From Parvularcula sp038749595 (GTDB taxonomy: Bacteria; Pseudomonadota; Alphaproteobacteria; Caulobacterales; Parvularculaceae), in assembly GCA_038749595.1 (NCBI GenBank), contig JBCDHW010000003.1, positions 229,565 through 293,564 on the forward strand: 64,000 bases of DNA, read 5' to 3'. The translations under genes were made by a program, and so were the position numbers. Below are positions 45,279 through 54,466 of the stretch, piece after piece. Each line of letters opens with the position of its first letter. Position 1 is the first letter of the stretch. Under the pieces are notes generated by a model. The model made no database searches, was not told where the DNA came from, and saw only the letters and a list, made by a program, of their open reading frames with translations.

Positions 45279-45716
45279 CTAGGAAAGTTCAGCGGAAGCG
45301 AACAAAATCCCGAAAGCGCGGCACCAGATGACAATGGCGCCGACGTCGTCAGCGTCTGTCCCGCTGGGAAGCGCATAGCGTTGGCTTGATGCGCGCGCGC
45401 TTTCCAAGCGGCCGATGTTGGTGAAACCGACGTCGCGGCCTTCTTCGTTCGAGGTCACGTGATCGTCAGCGAGCCAGACGAAGAGGTCGGGTCCGCGGTC
45501 CGTGCGGAAGCCTTCAAATTCGAGGAACAGTCGGCCGCCATCGCGGACGATCCGAGCGGTTCCTTGGCCGCGGTGGCCTTCGAAGCCGTCGAAGGTGCCT
45601 TCTTTGAGGACTTCAGCTTCCTGCGCGATGGTTGTCGTCGCAAAGGCTGGGCTGAGGGCAGGCGCGGCTGCGATGCTGAGGGCCAGGGCTGAGAGGGCGG
45701 TGGTGATGATGCGCAT
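45279..45716 (-). CDS. Exported DM13-domain protein
   Basis: The 145-residue product has a signal peptide (MRIITTALSALALSIAAAPA) and a DM13 domain covering the rest (LKEGTFDGFEGHRGQGTARI, FRTDRGPDLFVWL, and the near-C-terminal IVIWCRAFGILFASAEL with its conserved Cys). DM13 is predicted to be a redox- or haem-related cytochrome-like beta fold, with no proven reaction. GGAG lies six bases before the ATG. It is flanked by gshB and comM on the same strand with gaps of about 65-80 bp. Confidence 0.85.
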   Translation of the reverse strand: MRIITTALSALALSIAAAPALSPAFATTTIAQEAEVLKEGTFDGFEGHRGQGTARIVRDGGRLFLEFEGFRTDRGPDLFVWLADDHVTSNEEGRDVGFTNIGRLESARASSQRYALPSGTDADDVGAIVIWCRAFGILFASAELS

Positions 45717-45794
45717 TGTGGTCTCCAATCCGTATGCTGCCCTTTGGTTCGTGGGCGGCGGCGGATTGGTTGCGTGCGCACGAGAGCTTTGCGT

Positions 45795-46736
45795 TTAGCG
45801 CTTCTCTGCTGCGCACCAGTCCCAGAACATCGCGGCCATATCGATGTTGGCGAAGCGTTTGAGCTCGCGGATGCCGGTGGGGCTCGTGACGTTGATCTCC
45901 GTCATCATGCCGCCGATGACGTCGATGCCGGTGAGGACCAGCCGGCGCTCCTTCAGCTCCGGCGCGATGGCGGCGCAGATTTCGAGGTCGCGGTCGGTGA
46001 GGTCGGTGGCTTCGGCGCGGCCGCCGACGTGCATGTTGCTGCGCGCTTCGCCCTCGGCGGGGACGCGGTTGATCGCGCCGACAGGCTCTCCGTCGAGGAT
46101 CAGCACGCGCTTGTCGCCGCCGCGCACCTCTTTGAGATAGGCTTGCGCGATGATCGGCAGTGCACGGTTCTCGGCCAGGAACATTTCAATCAGTGAGCTG
46201 AAGTTTTCATCGCCAGGCTTGACGCGGAAAACGCCTGCACCGCCATTCCCGTAAAGCGGCTTGAGGATGACGTCCTCGTGCTCCTCGCGAAAAGCACGGA
46301 TCGCCTGCTCGTCGGAGGTCACGAGGGTCGGCGGCATCAGCTCGGGGTAGTCCATGACGAAGAGTTTTTCCGGCGCGCCGCGGATCTCGGCCGGATCGTT
46401 CAGCACCAGGACAGTCTCGGGCAACTTCTCGAGGATGTAACAGGCGGTCATGTAGACCATGTCAAACGGCGGGTCTTGGCGGATCAGGATGACATCCATG
46501 TCCGCGAGGTTGAGGAGGGTTTCCTCCCCATGCTGAACATGGCTGCCCTGAACATCGTCGAGCTTCGCCAGGCGCTTGGCCCGGGCTGACACCTGGTCGC
46601 CGTGCAGCTGCAGATGTTCGGGCTGGTACTCCCAAAGCTCCGCGCCGCGCGCCTGGGCTTCCAGCGCCAAGGCGAAGGTCGTGTCACCCGCAACCGTCAG
46701 GCCACGGAACGGATCGGTCTGAAACGCAATCCTCAC
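45795..46736 (-). CDS. gshB: Glutathione synthase
   Basis: This 313-residue ATP-grasp enzyme ligates gamma-glutamylcysteine and glycine. Signatures are FQTDPFRGLTVAGDTTFALA, IRQDPPFDMVYMTACYILE, the ATP-grasp KPLYGNGGAGVFRV and the C-terminal INVTSPTGIRELKR. It is the last gene of rsmI-yraN-BON-gshB; the start overlaps the BON gene by four bases (ATGA-type). Confidence 0.96.
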   Translation of the reverse strand: MRIAFQTDPFRGLTVAGDTTFALALEAQARGAELWEYQPEHLQLHGDQVSARAKRLAKLDDVQGSHVQHGEETLLNLADMDVILIRQDPPFDMVYMTACYILEKLPETVLVLNDPAEIRGAPEKLFVMDYPELMPPTLVTSDEQAIRAFREEHEDVILKPLYGNGGAGVFRVKPGDENFSSLIEMFLAENRALPIIAQAYLKEVRGGDKRVLILDGEPVGAINRVPAEGEARSNMHVGGRAEATDLTDRDLEICAAIAPELKERRLVLTGIDVIGGMMTEINVTSPTGIRELKRFANIDMAAMFWDWCAAEKR

Positions 46737-47296
46737 AGGGCGGAGCGCAGGGCGCTATCTCCCCGACGGGGGTCGCGGACATAGATCACATGGCTGACGA
46801 CTTCTTTCACACCGTCGATGGCCTGCGCCTGGCCGGTGACGCGGCGCAGCTCATTCGGCCCTTGGGCGATGCCGAGCAAATAAACCGAACCCTGACTAAC
46901 CAGCACACGGTAATTACCAGCAGCAACGCCGGTGTCGGCGATCAATGCTGTTTCGAGTTTCTGGTCGATATAGGCGTCTTTCGTGCCCTGACCGAAGGTC
47001 GTCTTCTCTTGCTGGACGACCAGTTCACTGATCACTTCGCGCACGCTTCCGATCTTGCGGGCTTTGTCGATGATTTCCTCCGCATCAGCCGGCGTCCGCA
47101 CGGTGCCAGTCAGGAGCAGGCGCCCCTCGAAGACGGTCATGTCGATGTCGGACGTATCGACCTGGCGATCGAACAGCAGCTGGCGCTTGAGTGTCAGGCT
47201 GGCACTCGAATCGTCGACCCGATCGCCCAGCGTTCGGTTTTGAGCGCAAGCAACCAAGACAAGAGCGGGTAGGAGGAAGGCAAGGCGGCGAAGCAT
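46733..47296 (-). CDS. BON-domain lipoprotein
   Basis: The 187-residue lipoprotein has a lipobox (LLPALVLVACAQ) and two BON domains, around residues 30-100 (DMTVFEGRLLLTGTVRTPAD) and 110-175 (YRVLVSQGSVYLLGIAQG). OsmY/DolP-like BON proteins bind phospholipid and guard the outer membrane. GGGAGA upstream supports the ATG at 47296; seven further N-terminal codons would break the signal peptide. Located between yraN and gshB as in many alphaproteobacteria. Confidence 0.9.
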   Translation of the reverse strand: MLRRLAFLLPALVLVACAQNRTLGDRVDDSSASLTLKRQLLFDRQVDTSDIDMTVFEGRLLLTGTVRTPADAEEIIDKARKIGSVREVISELVVQQEKTTFGQGTKDAYIDQKLETALIADTGVAAGNYRVLVSQGSVYLLGIAQGPNELRRVTGQAQAIDGVKEVVSHVIYVRDPRRGDSALRSAL

Positions 47297-47362
47297 GACG
47301 GGTTCTCCCGAAAACAAATCCTCCGCGCTATGTATGGAGCGTCGCGCTGGCGTCCAATTGTT

Positions 47363-47716
47363 TTATCGAAAGGCATCGCGAATGTGACGGAGGCCCTTGG
47401 GGCTCATCGCGACGATATCGAAGCGCATCGGAACGTCCATGCGGCGCTCGTTGCGGGCCAAATAGGCCGCGCTGGCCGCTTTGATGCGCTGGCGACCACG
47501 CGGAGTGACGGCTTGTTCTGCGTCGGCGAGCCGTTGGCGCATTTTCACTTCGACGAAGACCAGCACTCCGCTTTTGCGTGCGACGATATCGATTTCCCCT
47601 CCCGAGGCCGCGAACCGCCGGGCGAGGATCCGATAGCCTTGCAGCAAGAGCACAATGGCCGCGATTTCCTCCGCAAAGCGCCCCAGGCGCTCGGCTTTTT
47701 GGCGGGCGGCCGTCAT
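47363..47716 (-). CDS. yraN: UPF0102/YraN-family nuclease-fold protein
   Basis: The 117-residue protein carries the YraN pattern RFAEEIAAIVLLLQGYRIL, ASGGEIDIVARKSGVLVFVE (GEIDIV and FVEVK, a PD-(D/E)XK-like site) and RFDIVAMSP. It belongs to the Holliday-junction-resolvase-like fold; a biochemical role is unproven. Coupled to rsmI by a four-base overlap. Confidence 0.93.
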   Translation of the reverse strand: MTAARQKAERLGRFAEEIAAIVLLLQGYRILARRFAASGGEIDIVARKSGVLVFVEVKMRQRLADAEQAVTPRGRQRIKAASAAYLARNERRMDVPMRFDIVAMSPKGLRHIRDAFR

Positions 47717-48552
47717 CGTGCGGCTGCGTTGGCGAGCTCTAACGCGCGGGCGTAGCAGGCCTTTTTCGGCAGGCCGGTCAATGCCGCGGCTTGCTTCGAA
47801 GCCTCCCGGACTGAGTGGGTTTCCAAAAGCTGTGCCAGCACGGTGTCCAGGTCGGGTGCCTCTTGGCCGCCGGGATGGATGACGAGGACGATCTCGCCTT
47901 TCGGCGCGGCCTCGGAGAACTGAGCGGACAGGGCCGCGGCGTCGCCTTCGATGACTTCCTCGTGCAGCTTCGTCAGCTCACGTGCGACGCTCACCGTGCG
48001 GTTGCCTAGGGCCTCGTGGATCGCGGCGAGAGTGCTCGCCAGCCTTGGCCCCGTTTCGTAGGCCACAAGGGTCTCGCTGCGATCGGCGAGGGCCGTGAGG
48101 GCAGCAGCTTTCTGACCAGGGCCCTTGGGCAGGAAGCCGATGAAGGTAAAGCGGTCGGTTGGCGCTCCGGCGATAGAAAGAGCGGCTGTCAGCGCGGATG
48201 GTCCGGGAATGGCCATCACGGGGATACCGAGATCGCGGGCTTCGCGGACGATCTTGTAGCCAGGATCGGATATGAGCGGGGTCCCGGCGTCACTGACGAG
48301 AACGATCGCGGCTCCTTGCTTCAGCGCTTCGAGAACGATCGGGCGCACCGTTTCCGCGTTGTGCTCATGGTACGCAGTCAGCGGCGGTTTCGCGATCCCC
48401 AAGACGGACAGCAGCTTGCCCGTCACCCGTGTGTCTTCGCAAAGGATGCGATCCGCGTCCTCAAGCGCCTGCTTCAGCCGCGTTGAAACGTCGCCAAGAT
48501 TTCCGATGGGGGTCGCCGCGACGTGCAAACCGGGGCGTAGACGTGAACGCAT
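47713..48552 (-). CDS. rsmI: 16S rRNA cytidine-1402 2'-O-methyltransferase
   Basis: The 279-residue SAM enzyme modifies C1402 in the ribosomal P site. Clear family segments: HVAATPIGNLGDVSTRLKQ at the N-terminus, the substrate loop SDAGTPLISDPGY and IPGPSALTAALSIAGAPTD. First gene of the rsmI-yraN-BON-gshB unit, divergent from the LpoA-like gene across about 130 bp. Confidence 0.96.
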   Translation of the reverse strand: MRSRLRPGLHVAATPIGNLGDVSTRLKQALEDADRILCEDTRVTGKLLSVLGIAKPPLTAYHEHNAETVRPIVLEALKQGAAIVLVSDAGTPLISDPGYKIVREARDLGIPVMAIPGPSALTAALSIAGAPTDRFTFIGFLPKGPGQKAAALTALADRSETLVAYETGPRLASTLAAIHEALGNRTVSVARELTKLHEEVIEGDAAALSAQFSEAAPKGEIVLVIHPGGQEAPDLDTVLAQLLETHSVREASKQAAALTGLPKKACYARALELANAAAR

Positions 48553-48684
48553 CAGCGCGGCCTCATATTGCTGCGCCCCGGTATCACGGGCTGCATTGGT
48601 TGCCTAATTCGCTGTAAGGGAAGCGGCCTCGTCGGTTGAGACCGTTGCCAAGGGCGGTTATGGCGACAGCTAAGGAGTGCCGCG

Positions 48685-50085
48685 ATGTTGCCTTTGTCTT
48701 CTCTCTTCAAGCCCCAAACGCTTGCTGCTCTTGGTCTGTCGGCGTTCCTCGCCGCGTGCGGGACGATGTCCGATAAGCCATCAACGGTGCCGGATAAGGT
48801 CGGAGAAGCCACAGGCGAACCGCTTGATATTCAGGATCCAGCGACGCTGCCTAATCTCGATGAGCGCGAAATTGTCCGGGTTGCTCTCCTCCTGCCGCTG
48901 TCCGATCGCTCCGAGCCTGTCCAGCAGCTGGCCAGCGCGATGCGCAATGCGGCCCAGATGGTGGCGTTCGAAAGCGGTAACGACAACTTCCTGCTGATCC
49001 CCGGCGACACCCGCGGGACGCCCATGGGCGCGCGCGCAGCTGCCGCCGATGCGATCCGCGATGGCGCGGACATCATCCTTGGCCCGCTGCGCGCTGATAG
49101 CGTCCGGGCCGTGGCCGAGGTGGCGACGATGCGGAACATTCCCGTTATCGCCTTCTCTAATGACCGCGCCGTGGCGGGGAACGGTGTCTACTTACTCAGC
49201 TTCCCGCCCGAGCCAGAGATTAAGCGCGTGACGACATTTGCGTTGTCCCAGGGGTATGCGCGGTTCGGTCTTTTGGCGCCGATTACGGACTATGGTGACC
49301 GGGTCAGCGATTCCTTCCGCCAAGAGGTCTATGTCGGCGGCGGCGACCTGGTGCATGCGGAGCGTTATATCCGGAGCGTCGGCGACATGCAGGAACCGGC
49401 GCGCCGGTTGGCGGAATACGCAGCACCCGGATTTATTCCGCAATATGTCTCACCGCGCCGCCCTGGCGCTGGCGTCGGCGGCAACCCTTTCCGTCCATCG
49501 AGGGGTGATGGCGTTGGCGGTGGCGTGACGTCGACCCGCGGGCCTCTCGATCGTCCTGAAGCGCCGAGCATGGCCTACGACCCGGTGTTCGACGGCTTCC
49601 AAGCGGTGCTGTTGCCGGAGTCTGGTCGGATGCTTCGCGCCCTTGCGCCACTTCTTCCGTACAATGATGTGAACATTCGCGAGATCAAGCTTCTCGGCGT
49701 GAGCTCCTGGAACAACCCCAGCCTGACGTCTGAGCCAGCCCTCGCGGGCGGTTGGTTCGCAGCGCCCGATCCCGACGTCTCGGATGGCTTCACCCAGCGC
49801 TATCGTGCAGCCTACGGAGCGAATCCGCCGCGCCTGGCTTCGTTGGCCTACGATGCAACCTTGGTCGCCGCGCGCCTCGCGGAGTCCGACGTGCCCAATC
49901 CTTATTCGTCAGCACTCCTCACCAACCCGAACGGTTTTTATGGCGCAGACGGACTTTTCCGCCTGACGCCAAACGGGATGGTTGAGCGCGGCCTCGCGGT
50001 GCTCGAAGTTTCGGGCAAGTCGATCAAGGTTATTGACCCGGCACCGCGCAGCTTCGCACCGGCGCCCGATCAGAGCCGCTTTTGA
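48685..50085 (+). CDS. LpoA-like penicillin-binding protein activator lipoprotein
   Basis: The 466-residue outer-membrane lipoprotein candidate has a lipobox (LSAFLAACGT). Its periplasmic-binding-protein fold starts VRVALLLPLSDRSEPVQQLA and contains ILGPLRADSVRAVAEVATMR and PVIAFSNDRAVAGNGVYLL. A Gly/Pro/Arg-rich insertion (residues about 252-295) is not part of the fold. LpoA activates the bifunctional transpeptidase PBP1a in gammaproteobacteria; alphaproteobacterial relatives are less studied. AAGGAG lies seven bases before the ATG. The stop overlaps the selO TTG start. Confidence 0.85.
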   Translation: MLPLSSLFKPQTLAALGLSAFLAACGTMSDKPSTVPDKVGEATGEPLDIQDPATLPNLDEREIVRVALLLPLSDRSEPVQQLASAMRNAAQMVAFESGNDNFLLIPGDTRGTPMGARAAAADAIRDGADIILGPLRADSVRAVAEVATMRNIPVIAFSNDRAVAGNGVYLLSFPPEPEIKRVTTFALSQGYARFGLLAPITDYGDRVSDSFRQEVYVGGGDLVHAERYIRSVGDMQEPARRLAEYAAPGFIPQYVSPRRPGAGVGGNPFRPSRGDGVGGGVTSTRGPLDRPEAPSMAYDPVFDGFQAVLLPESGRMLRALAPLLPYNDVNIREIKLLGVSSWNNPSLTSEPALAGGWFAAPDPDVSDGFTQRYRAAYGANPPRLASLAYDATLVAARLAESDVPNPYSSALLTNPNGFYGADGLFRLTPNGMVERGLAVLEVSGKSIKVIDPAPRSFAPAPDQSRF

Positions 50086-51479
50086 CCTCCGACTCGGTTT
50101 GGCCGCCGATTTTAAGCTTACAGGAGGTCCTGCTCACGCCGGTTGAGCCAGCGTCCTTCCCGTCAGCCATTCTGCGGTACCGAAATGATCGCGCAGCCGA
50201 CGAGGTTGGTTTGGGTACCTTGTCCGACGAGGATTGGTTGGCCCATTTCGCGCAGTTTACACCGTTGGCGGACAATCTCCCAGGGCCAATGGCGATGGCC
50301 TACCACGGCCACCAATTCCAGGTGTACAATCCCGATATCGGCGATGGCCGCGGTTTCCTCTTCGCGCAGCTGGAAGGCGCCGACGGGCGTCTCATGGACC
50401 TCGGCACTAAGGGATCCGGGCAAACGCCGTTTTCGCGAACGGGCGACGGGCGCCTGACTCTCAAGGGTGCTTACCGAGAGATTCTCGCGACCGAAATGCT
50501 GGAGGCCCTCGGCGTCCCGACATCACGCACACTGAGCGTCATTGAAACGGGCGAGAAGCTCGCGCGCCATGACGAGCCCTCGCCGGCGCGCTCGGCCGTT
50601 TTGGTGCGGCTCAACCACAGCCATATCCGTTTTGGCAGTTTTCAGCGGCTTACCGCCCTCGACAGGACCGACGATCTCGCCTCGCTCCTCTCCTACAGTA
50701 TACAGAACTTCTTCCCAGACCTGTCCGATGACGATGCCGCAGGCTTTTTGGAAGCCGTCTCTCATCGGATGGCCACCATGTCAGCGCGCATGATGGCGGC
50801 GGGGTTCGTCCACGGTGTACTGAATACGGACAATATGAACATCACGGGCGAGAGTTTCGATTACGGGCCATGGCGTTTCGCGCCGACGGTCGATCCGAAT
50901 TTGACCGCGGCGTACTTTGATCACCAAGGCCTTTACGCCTTTGGTCGCCAGCCCCAGGCGATCTATTGGAACCTTGCGGCCCTGGCCGATGCCCTGCGGC
51001 CGCTCGGTGATGCGGAAACGTTGCAGAAGGTTTTGGAGGTGTTTCCCGACGCCTACGCCCCGGCGTTTAGCGATGCCCTCTGCCGGCGTCTCGGTGTCGA
51101 CGATGCGTATCCAGACGATCCGAGTTTCGCCAGCGACCTCTTTACGTTCCTCCACAACGAAGAGCTGCCTTTTGAACGCGCGATCTTTGACTTATTCGGC
51201 GGTTCTGCGGGCCAAGAGAAACGCGCGCGGTCGCGTTTGGCGAGCTGCTACGAAGACGAAGGGCGCGCGATCCTCGCCAGGTTGGATGCGCTCACGCCCG
51301 CTGCGCCCGAGCGGCTGAACCATCCCATCTTCGCCGAGGAACCGCCGACGCTTATTATTGACGAGGTCGAGGAGATCTGGGCGGCCATCGCCGACCGCGA
51401 TGATTGGCAGCCGTTTGCGGCGAAATGCGCGAAGATCCGCGCCTACGGCGACGCCCTGGCGCTGCCAGCGGCGCAATGA
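50082..51479 (+). CDS. selO: Protein adenylyltransferase SelO (YdiU/UPF0061)
   Basis: This 465-residue pseudokinase transfers AMP to proteins (E. coli SelO: 478 residues). Family segments are YHGHQFQVYNPDIGDGRGFL, LGTKGSGQTPFSRTGDGRLT with the invariant Lys, HGVLNTDNMNITG as the catalytic/metal segment and DYGPWRF. The start is TTG inside the end of the preceding gene (TTGA). It ends in an ATGA overlap with a 40-codon gene. SelO links to redox stress; its coupling to an envelope lipoprotein here is notable. Confidence 0.93.
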   Translation: MTSDSVWPPILSLQEVLLTPVEPASFPSAILRYRNDRAADEVGLGTLSDEDWLAHFAQFTPLADNLPGPMAMAYHGHQFQVYNPDIGDGRGFLFAQLEGADGRLMDLGTKGSGQTPFSRTGDGRLTLKGAYREILATEMLEALGVPTSRTLSVIETGEKLARHDEPSPARSAVLVRLNHSHIRFGSFQRLTALDRTDDLASLLSYSIQNFFPDLSDDDAAGFLEAVSHRMATMSARMMAAGFVHGVLNTDNMNITGESFDYGPWRFAPTVDPNLTAAYFDHQGLYAFGRQPQAIYWNLAALADALRPLGDAETLQKVLEVFPDAYAPAFSDALCRRLGVDDAYPDDPSFASDLFTFLHNEELPFERAIFDLFGGSAGQEKRARSRLASCYEDEGRAILARLDALTPAAPERLNHPIFAEEPPTLIIDEVEEIWAAIADRDDWQPFAAKCAKIRAYGDALALPAAQ

Positions 51480-51598
51480 GCGGACCAGAGCGCGCAACGA
51501 TGGATCAAGCTCAACCCCAAGCGCCCGCCCGAGCGACCCCGCGTTTGTTGGGCATTTACCCGCGCGTGCTGAAGCTCTATGCCGAGGCCTCGCTATGA
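51476..51598 (+). CDS. 40-residue small protein wedged between selO and a membrane protein
   Basis: The frame starts ATGAGCGGA over the selO stop (ATGA) and ends CTATGA over the ATG of the next gene, so it is overlapped and coupled at both ends. The sequence is Ala/Gln/Pro-rich at the N-terminus and ends RLLGIYPRVLKLYAEASL, which could be an amphipathic helix. No family is recognised. Coupling at both ends is strong circumstantial evidence that it is translated, although it is too short for codon statistics. Confidence 0.6.
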   Translation: MSGPERATMDQAQPQAPARATPRLLGIYPRVLKLYAEASL

Positions 51599-52230
51599 TC
51601 ACCGCTCAAGAAATTTCAAACGGCATCGCCGGTGCTTTCGCCATGGCGAAGGGACGCGCCGACTGGCCGGACACGTTTGATATGTCTGCGGAGCAAGTGT
51701 TCAAGAGTATCTGGGCGGTGCTTCTGGCGCTCCCCGCGATGCTCCTCACCCTTGAGGCGCAACGCCAGATCGCGTTGGCCAACCCCGTGACGGAAGCGGC
51801 GAGGCTCATCGCCAACATGGGGGCGATGACCTATTACGTCAGCCAAACCCTCGTCTTCGTGCTGGTTTGGGCCGCTGAGATTGCGATGCTGGTGATCATC
51901 GCCCAACGCCGCGGGGCGGGCTGGAAGATCAGCCCTCTGATTATCGGTGCCAATTGGGCAAAGTTCGTCTTCACCTTGTCTCTCGGGTTGATGACCGGCT
52001 TGTCGATCCTTGCCGGGACGCCAGGCTTTGCCCTCTTTGGCGGGATGCTCGCTTACGGCTTGCTGTTTTATCTGCGCTGGGGCGTCATCCGCCGCACGAT
52101 GGAGTTTTCGCCTCTCCGAACGGCGGGGATGCTCGCCGCGCTGATGTTGGCGTTCATCGCGATCTCCACTGTGATCAGCGTCTTCTTGGCGCTGTTCGGC
52201 TTCGTGACGATCGACCTCCCCGAGGCGTAG
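51595..52230 (+). CDS. Polytopic membrane protein of unknown function, 211 aa
   Basis: Five to six hydrophobic segments follow a polar N-terminus (MITAQEISNGIAGAFAMAKG). Recognisable pieces are AVLLALPAMLLTLEAQRQIA and TPGFALFGGMLAYGLLFYLR, which gives a YIP1-like impression but no firm family. It is last in the LpoA-like/selO/small ORF run; the start overlaps the small ORF by four bases. The stop is three bases from that of the convergent truA. Confidence 0.78.
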   Translation: MITAQEISNGIAGAFAMAKGRADWPDTFDMSAEQVFKSIWAVLLALPAMLLTLEAQRQIALANPVTEAARLIANMGAMTYYVSQTLVFVLVWAAEIAMLVIIAQRRGAGWKISPLIIGANWAKFVFTLSLGLMTGLSILAGTPGFALFGGMLAYGLLFYLRWGVIRRTMEFSPLRTAGMLAALMLAFIAISTVISVFLALFGFVTIDLPEA

Positions 52231-52233
52231 TCC

Positions 52234-52986
52234 TCAGTAGACGGCCTTAAGGAAATAGAGCCCAGCTGCTGGCGCGACCGGCCCGCAGCGACTCCGGTCT
52301 GCGGCGCGGAGTGCCGCAATGACGTCGGCCTTCGTCCACCGACCCGCACCGACCCTCTCAAGGGTGCCGACGATCGAGCGCACCTGGTTATGGAGAAACG
52401 ACGGTGCGCGTAGGCGTATCTCGATCACCTCGTCTTTGGCGCTCACGGCAATATCCGTGACACTCTTCACCGGGCTTTTGGATTGACAGTGTACGGATCG
52501 GAAGGTTGTGAAGTCATGGGTTCCCACAAAGACTTCAGCCGCATCGGCCATCGCTGTTGCGTCGAGGGCATAGGGAACGTGCCACGCCTTTCCCGCTTCG
52601 AGCGCGAGCGGCGCGCGGCGACTGACGATCCGGTAAAGGTATTGGCGCTCGGTGGCGGAAAACCGCGCGTGGAACTCTTTGTCGGTCCGCTCAGACTGTG
52701 TGATCGCGATAGGGTGGGGACGGATGAGTGCGTTCAGCGCATTCATCACCGCAAAGGCGTCCATGTCTTTTTGGATGTCGAGGTGCGCCGTCATCGTCAA
52801 CGCATGGACACCGGAATCTGTGCGGCCTGCGCCATAACAGTGGCAGGCGCCGGGCGCGAATTGCAGCGCCGCGTCTTCGATCACCTGTTGGACAGTTGGG
52901 ACATTGTCCTGGCGCTGCCACCCGGCAAAGGGGCCGCCATCATACTCAACCACCAGCCGATAGCGCCAGAACGGTTCGCTGATCAC
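52234..52986 (-). CDS. truA: tRNA pseudouridine synthase A (positions 38-40)
   Basis: The 250-residue enzyme converts uridines 38-40 to pseudouridine. The catalytic Asp57 lies in CYGAGRTDSGVHAL. The N-terminal VEYDGGPFAGWQRQ and LHNQVRSIVGTLERVG near the C-terminus are typical. It is last in def-fmt-truA and overlaps fmt by four bases. Confidence 0.96.
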   Translation of the reverse strand: MISEPFWRYRLVVEYDGGPFAGWQRQDNVPTVQQVIEDAALQFAPGACHCYGAGRTDSGVHALTMTAHLDIQKDMDAFAVMNALNALIRPHPIAITQSERTDKEFHARFSATERQYLYRIVSRRAPLALEAGKAWHVPYALDATAMADAAEVFVGTHDFTTFRSVHCQSKSPVKSVTDIAVSAKDEVIEIRLRAPSFLHNQVRSIVGTLERVGAGRWTKADVIAALRAADRSRCGPVAPAAGLYFLKAVY

Positions 52987-53915
52987 GGCAGTGCTTCACC
53001 AACAGAAACAGGCAGTCCACGGAGGAATTCAGCAGCAGGCTGCGCCGCTTTTCCGGCCCGTTGGAGCCGTGTGATGTTGACCGCGACGCCGTCTCCGCAA
53101 GCAATCGACAGAGCGCGCTCATCGGCAGCCACCACCGTTCCAGGGGTGGTGCCATCGGCAGATCCGCCCACGTGGCTCATGAGCAGCTTGACCCGTTGCC
53201 CTGAAATCTCCGTATACGCCCCAGGAAAGGGTGACAGCCCGCGGATCTGGCAATCGATCTCTTTGGCGCTGCAGGACCAGTCGACGGCTGCTTCGTCCGG
53301 AGAAATCTTCTTGGCGTAGGTCACGCCTTCGTCGGGTTGCGGTGTCTCGCTCAGGCCGCCGCGATCGAGCGCTGCGAGGGCTCTCGGGAGGAGCCCCGCT
53401 CCAATCGGCGCCAATTTGTCGTGTAAGGATTGATAGGTGTCGTCAGCCGCGATCGGCACCGTTTCCGATAACAGGACAGGCCCGGTATCGAGGCCCGCTT
53501 CCATCCGCATGACTTGCACGCCAGTCACCGTGTCGCCCGCCATAATGGCACGTTGGATCGGCGCCGCGCCGCGCCATCGCGGCAGCAGGGACCCATGCAG
53601 ATTGAGGCAACCAAGACGTGGCGCATCGAGAACCGCTTGAGGGAGAATTTGTCCGTATGCGACAACGATACCGATGTCAGCGTCCAAGGTGCGAAGCGCC
53701 TCGGCTTCTTCAGGCGCCTTCATGCTGATTGGTGTACGGACGGGCAATCCATAGTCCTCAGCCAAAGCGCCCACGGGTGATGGCTGCATCTTATGTCCCC
53801 GTCCACGCGGCCGGGGCGGCTGGGTATAAACCGCTGCGATCTCGTGACCCGCCGCCACGAGCTCGGTGAGCGCCGGAACCGCAAAATCCGGTGTTCCCAT
53901 AAAAACGACACGCAA
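52983..53915 (-). CDS. fmt: Methionyl-tRNA formyltransferase
   Basis: The 310-residue enzyme formylates initiator Met-tRNA using 10-formyl-THF. It shows MRVVFMGTPDFAVPALTEL, the folate site LNLHGSLLPRWRGAAPIQRA and a C-terminal tRNA-binding domain (FPGAYTEISGQRVKLL). Sits five bases after def and overlaps truA, forming the def-fmt-truA unit. Confidence 0.97.
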   Translation of the reverse strand: MRVVFMGTPDFAVPALTELVAAGHEIAAVYTQPPRPRGRGHKMQPSPVGALAEDYGLPVRTPISMKAPEEAEALRTLDADIGIVVAYGQILPQAVLDAPRLGCLNLHGSLLPRWRGAAPIQRAIMAGDTVTGVQVMRMEAGLDTGPVLLSETVPIAADDTYQSLHDKLAPIGAGLLPRALAALDRGGLSETPQPDEGVTYAKKISPDEAAVDWSCSAKEIDCQIRGLSPFPGAYTEISGQRVKLLMSHVGGSADGTTPGTVVAADERALSIACGDGVAVNITRLQRAGKAAQPAAEFLRGLPVSVGEALP

Positions 53916-53920
53916 GGGAT

Positions 53921-54466
53921 CTACTCCGCGACCAGGGGCGATGCTGGTTCGTTTTTCGCCCGTGCTTTGGCCTCACGCTTCAGGCGCTTCAAGATGCGCT
54001 CGCGCTTCAACCGCGACAGGTGATCGATGAAAAGGATCCCTTCGAGGTGGTCCATCTCATGCTGAATGCACGTCGCGAGCAGGCCCTCGGCCGCGAGGGT
54101 CTGGGGTTCCCCTTGGTAGTCGAGGTATTGGATCGTGCAAGTCGCGGGGCGATCGAGCTCTTCGAAAGCATCAGGAACGGACAGGCAGCCCTCTTCATAG
54201 GGCGCCATCTCGTCGGCGGGATCGACGATCACCGGATTGACAAAATACCGCGGCTGCGGGTCCTCGTCTTTCCCGGCGAGGTCCATGACGATGATCCGAA
54301 GCGGCACACCCACTTGGATCGCGGCCAGGCCGATCCCCGGCGCAGCATACATCGTCTCCAACATGTCATCCATGAGGGCGCGGGTCTCGTCCGTCACCGC
54401 CTCAACCTCTTTGGAGACCTCCCGCAAACGCGGATCGGGAACGGTCAAAATCTCTCGAATGGCCAT
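53921..54466 (-). CDS. def: Peptide deformylase
   Basis: The 181-residue metalloenzyme removes N-formyl groups from nascent proteins. The metal ligands are Cys94 (EEGCLSVPDAF) and His136/His140 with catalytic Glu137 (CIQHEMDHLEGILFID); GIGLAAIQVGVPLRI is motif 1. The C-terminus has a basic helix. First of def-fmt-truA. Confidence 0.97.
   Translation of the reverse strand: MAIREILTVPDPRLREVSKEVEAVTDETRALMDDMLETMYAAPGIGLAAIQVGVPLRIIVMDLAGKDEDPQPRYFVNPVIVDPADEMAPYEEGCLSVPDAFEELDRPATCTIQYLDYQGEPQTLAAEGLLATCIQHEMDHLEGILFIDHLSRLKRERILKRLKREAKARAKNEPASPLVAE

Noticed and set aside
44228..45331. Plus-strand 367-codon frame opposite comM
   Set aside because: Antisense shadow of comM with biased Ala/Ser/Arg composition.
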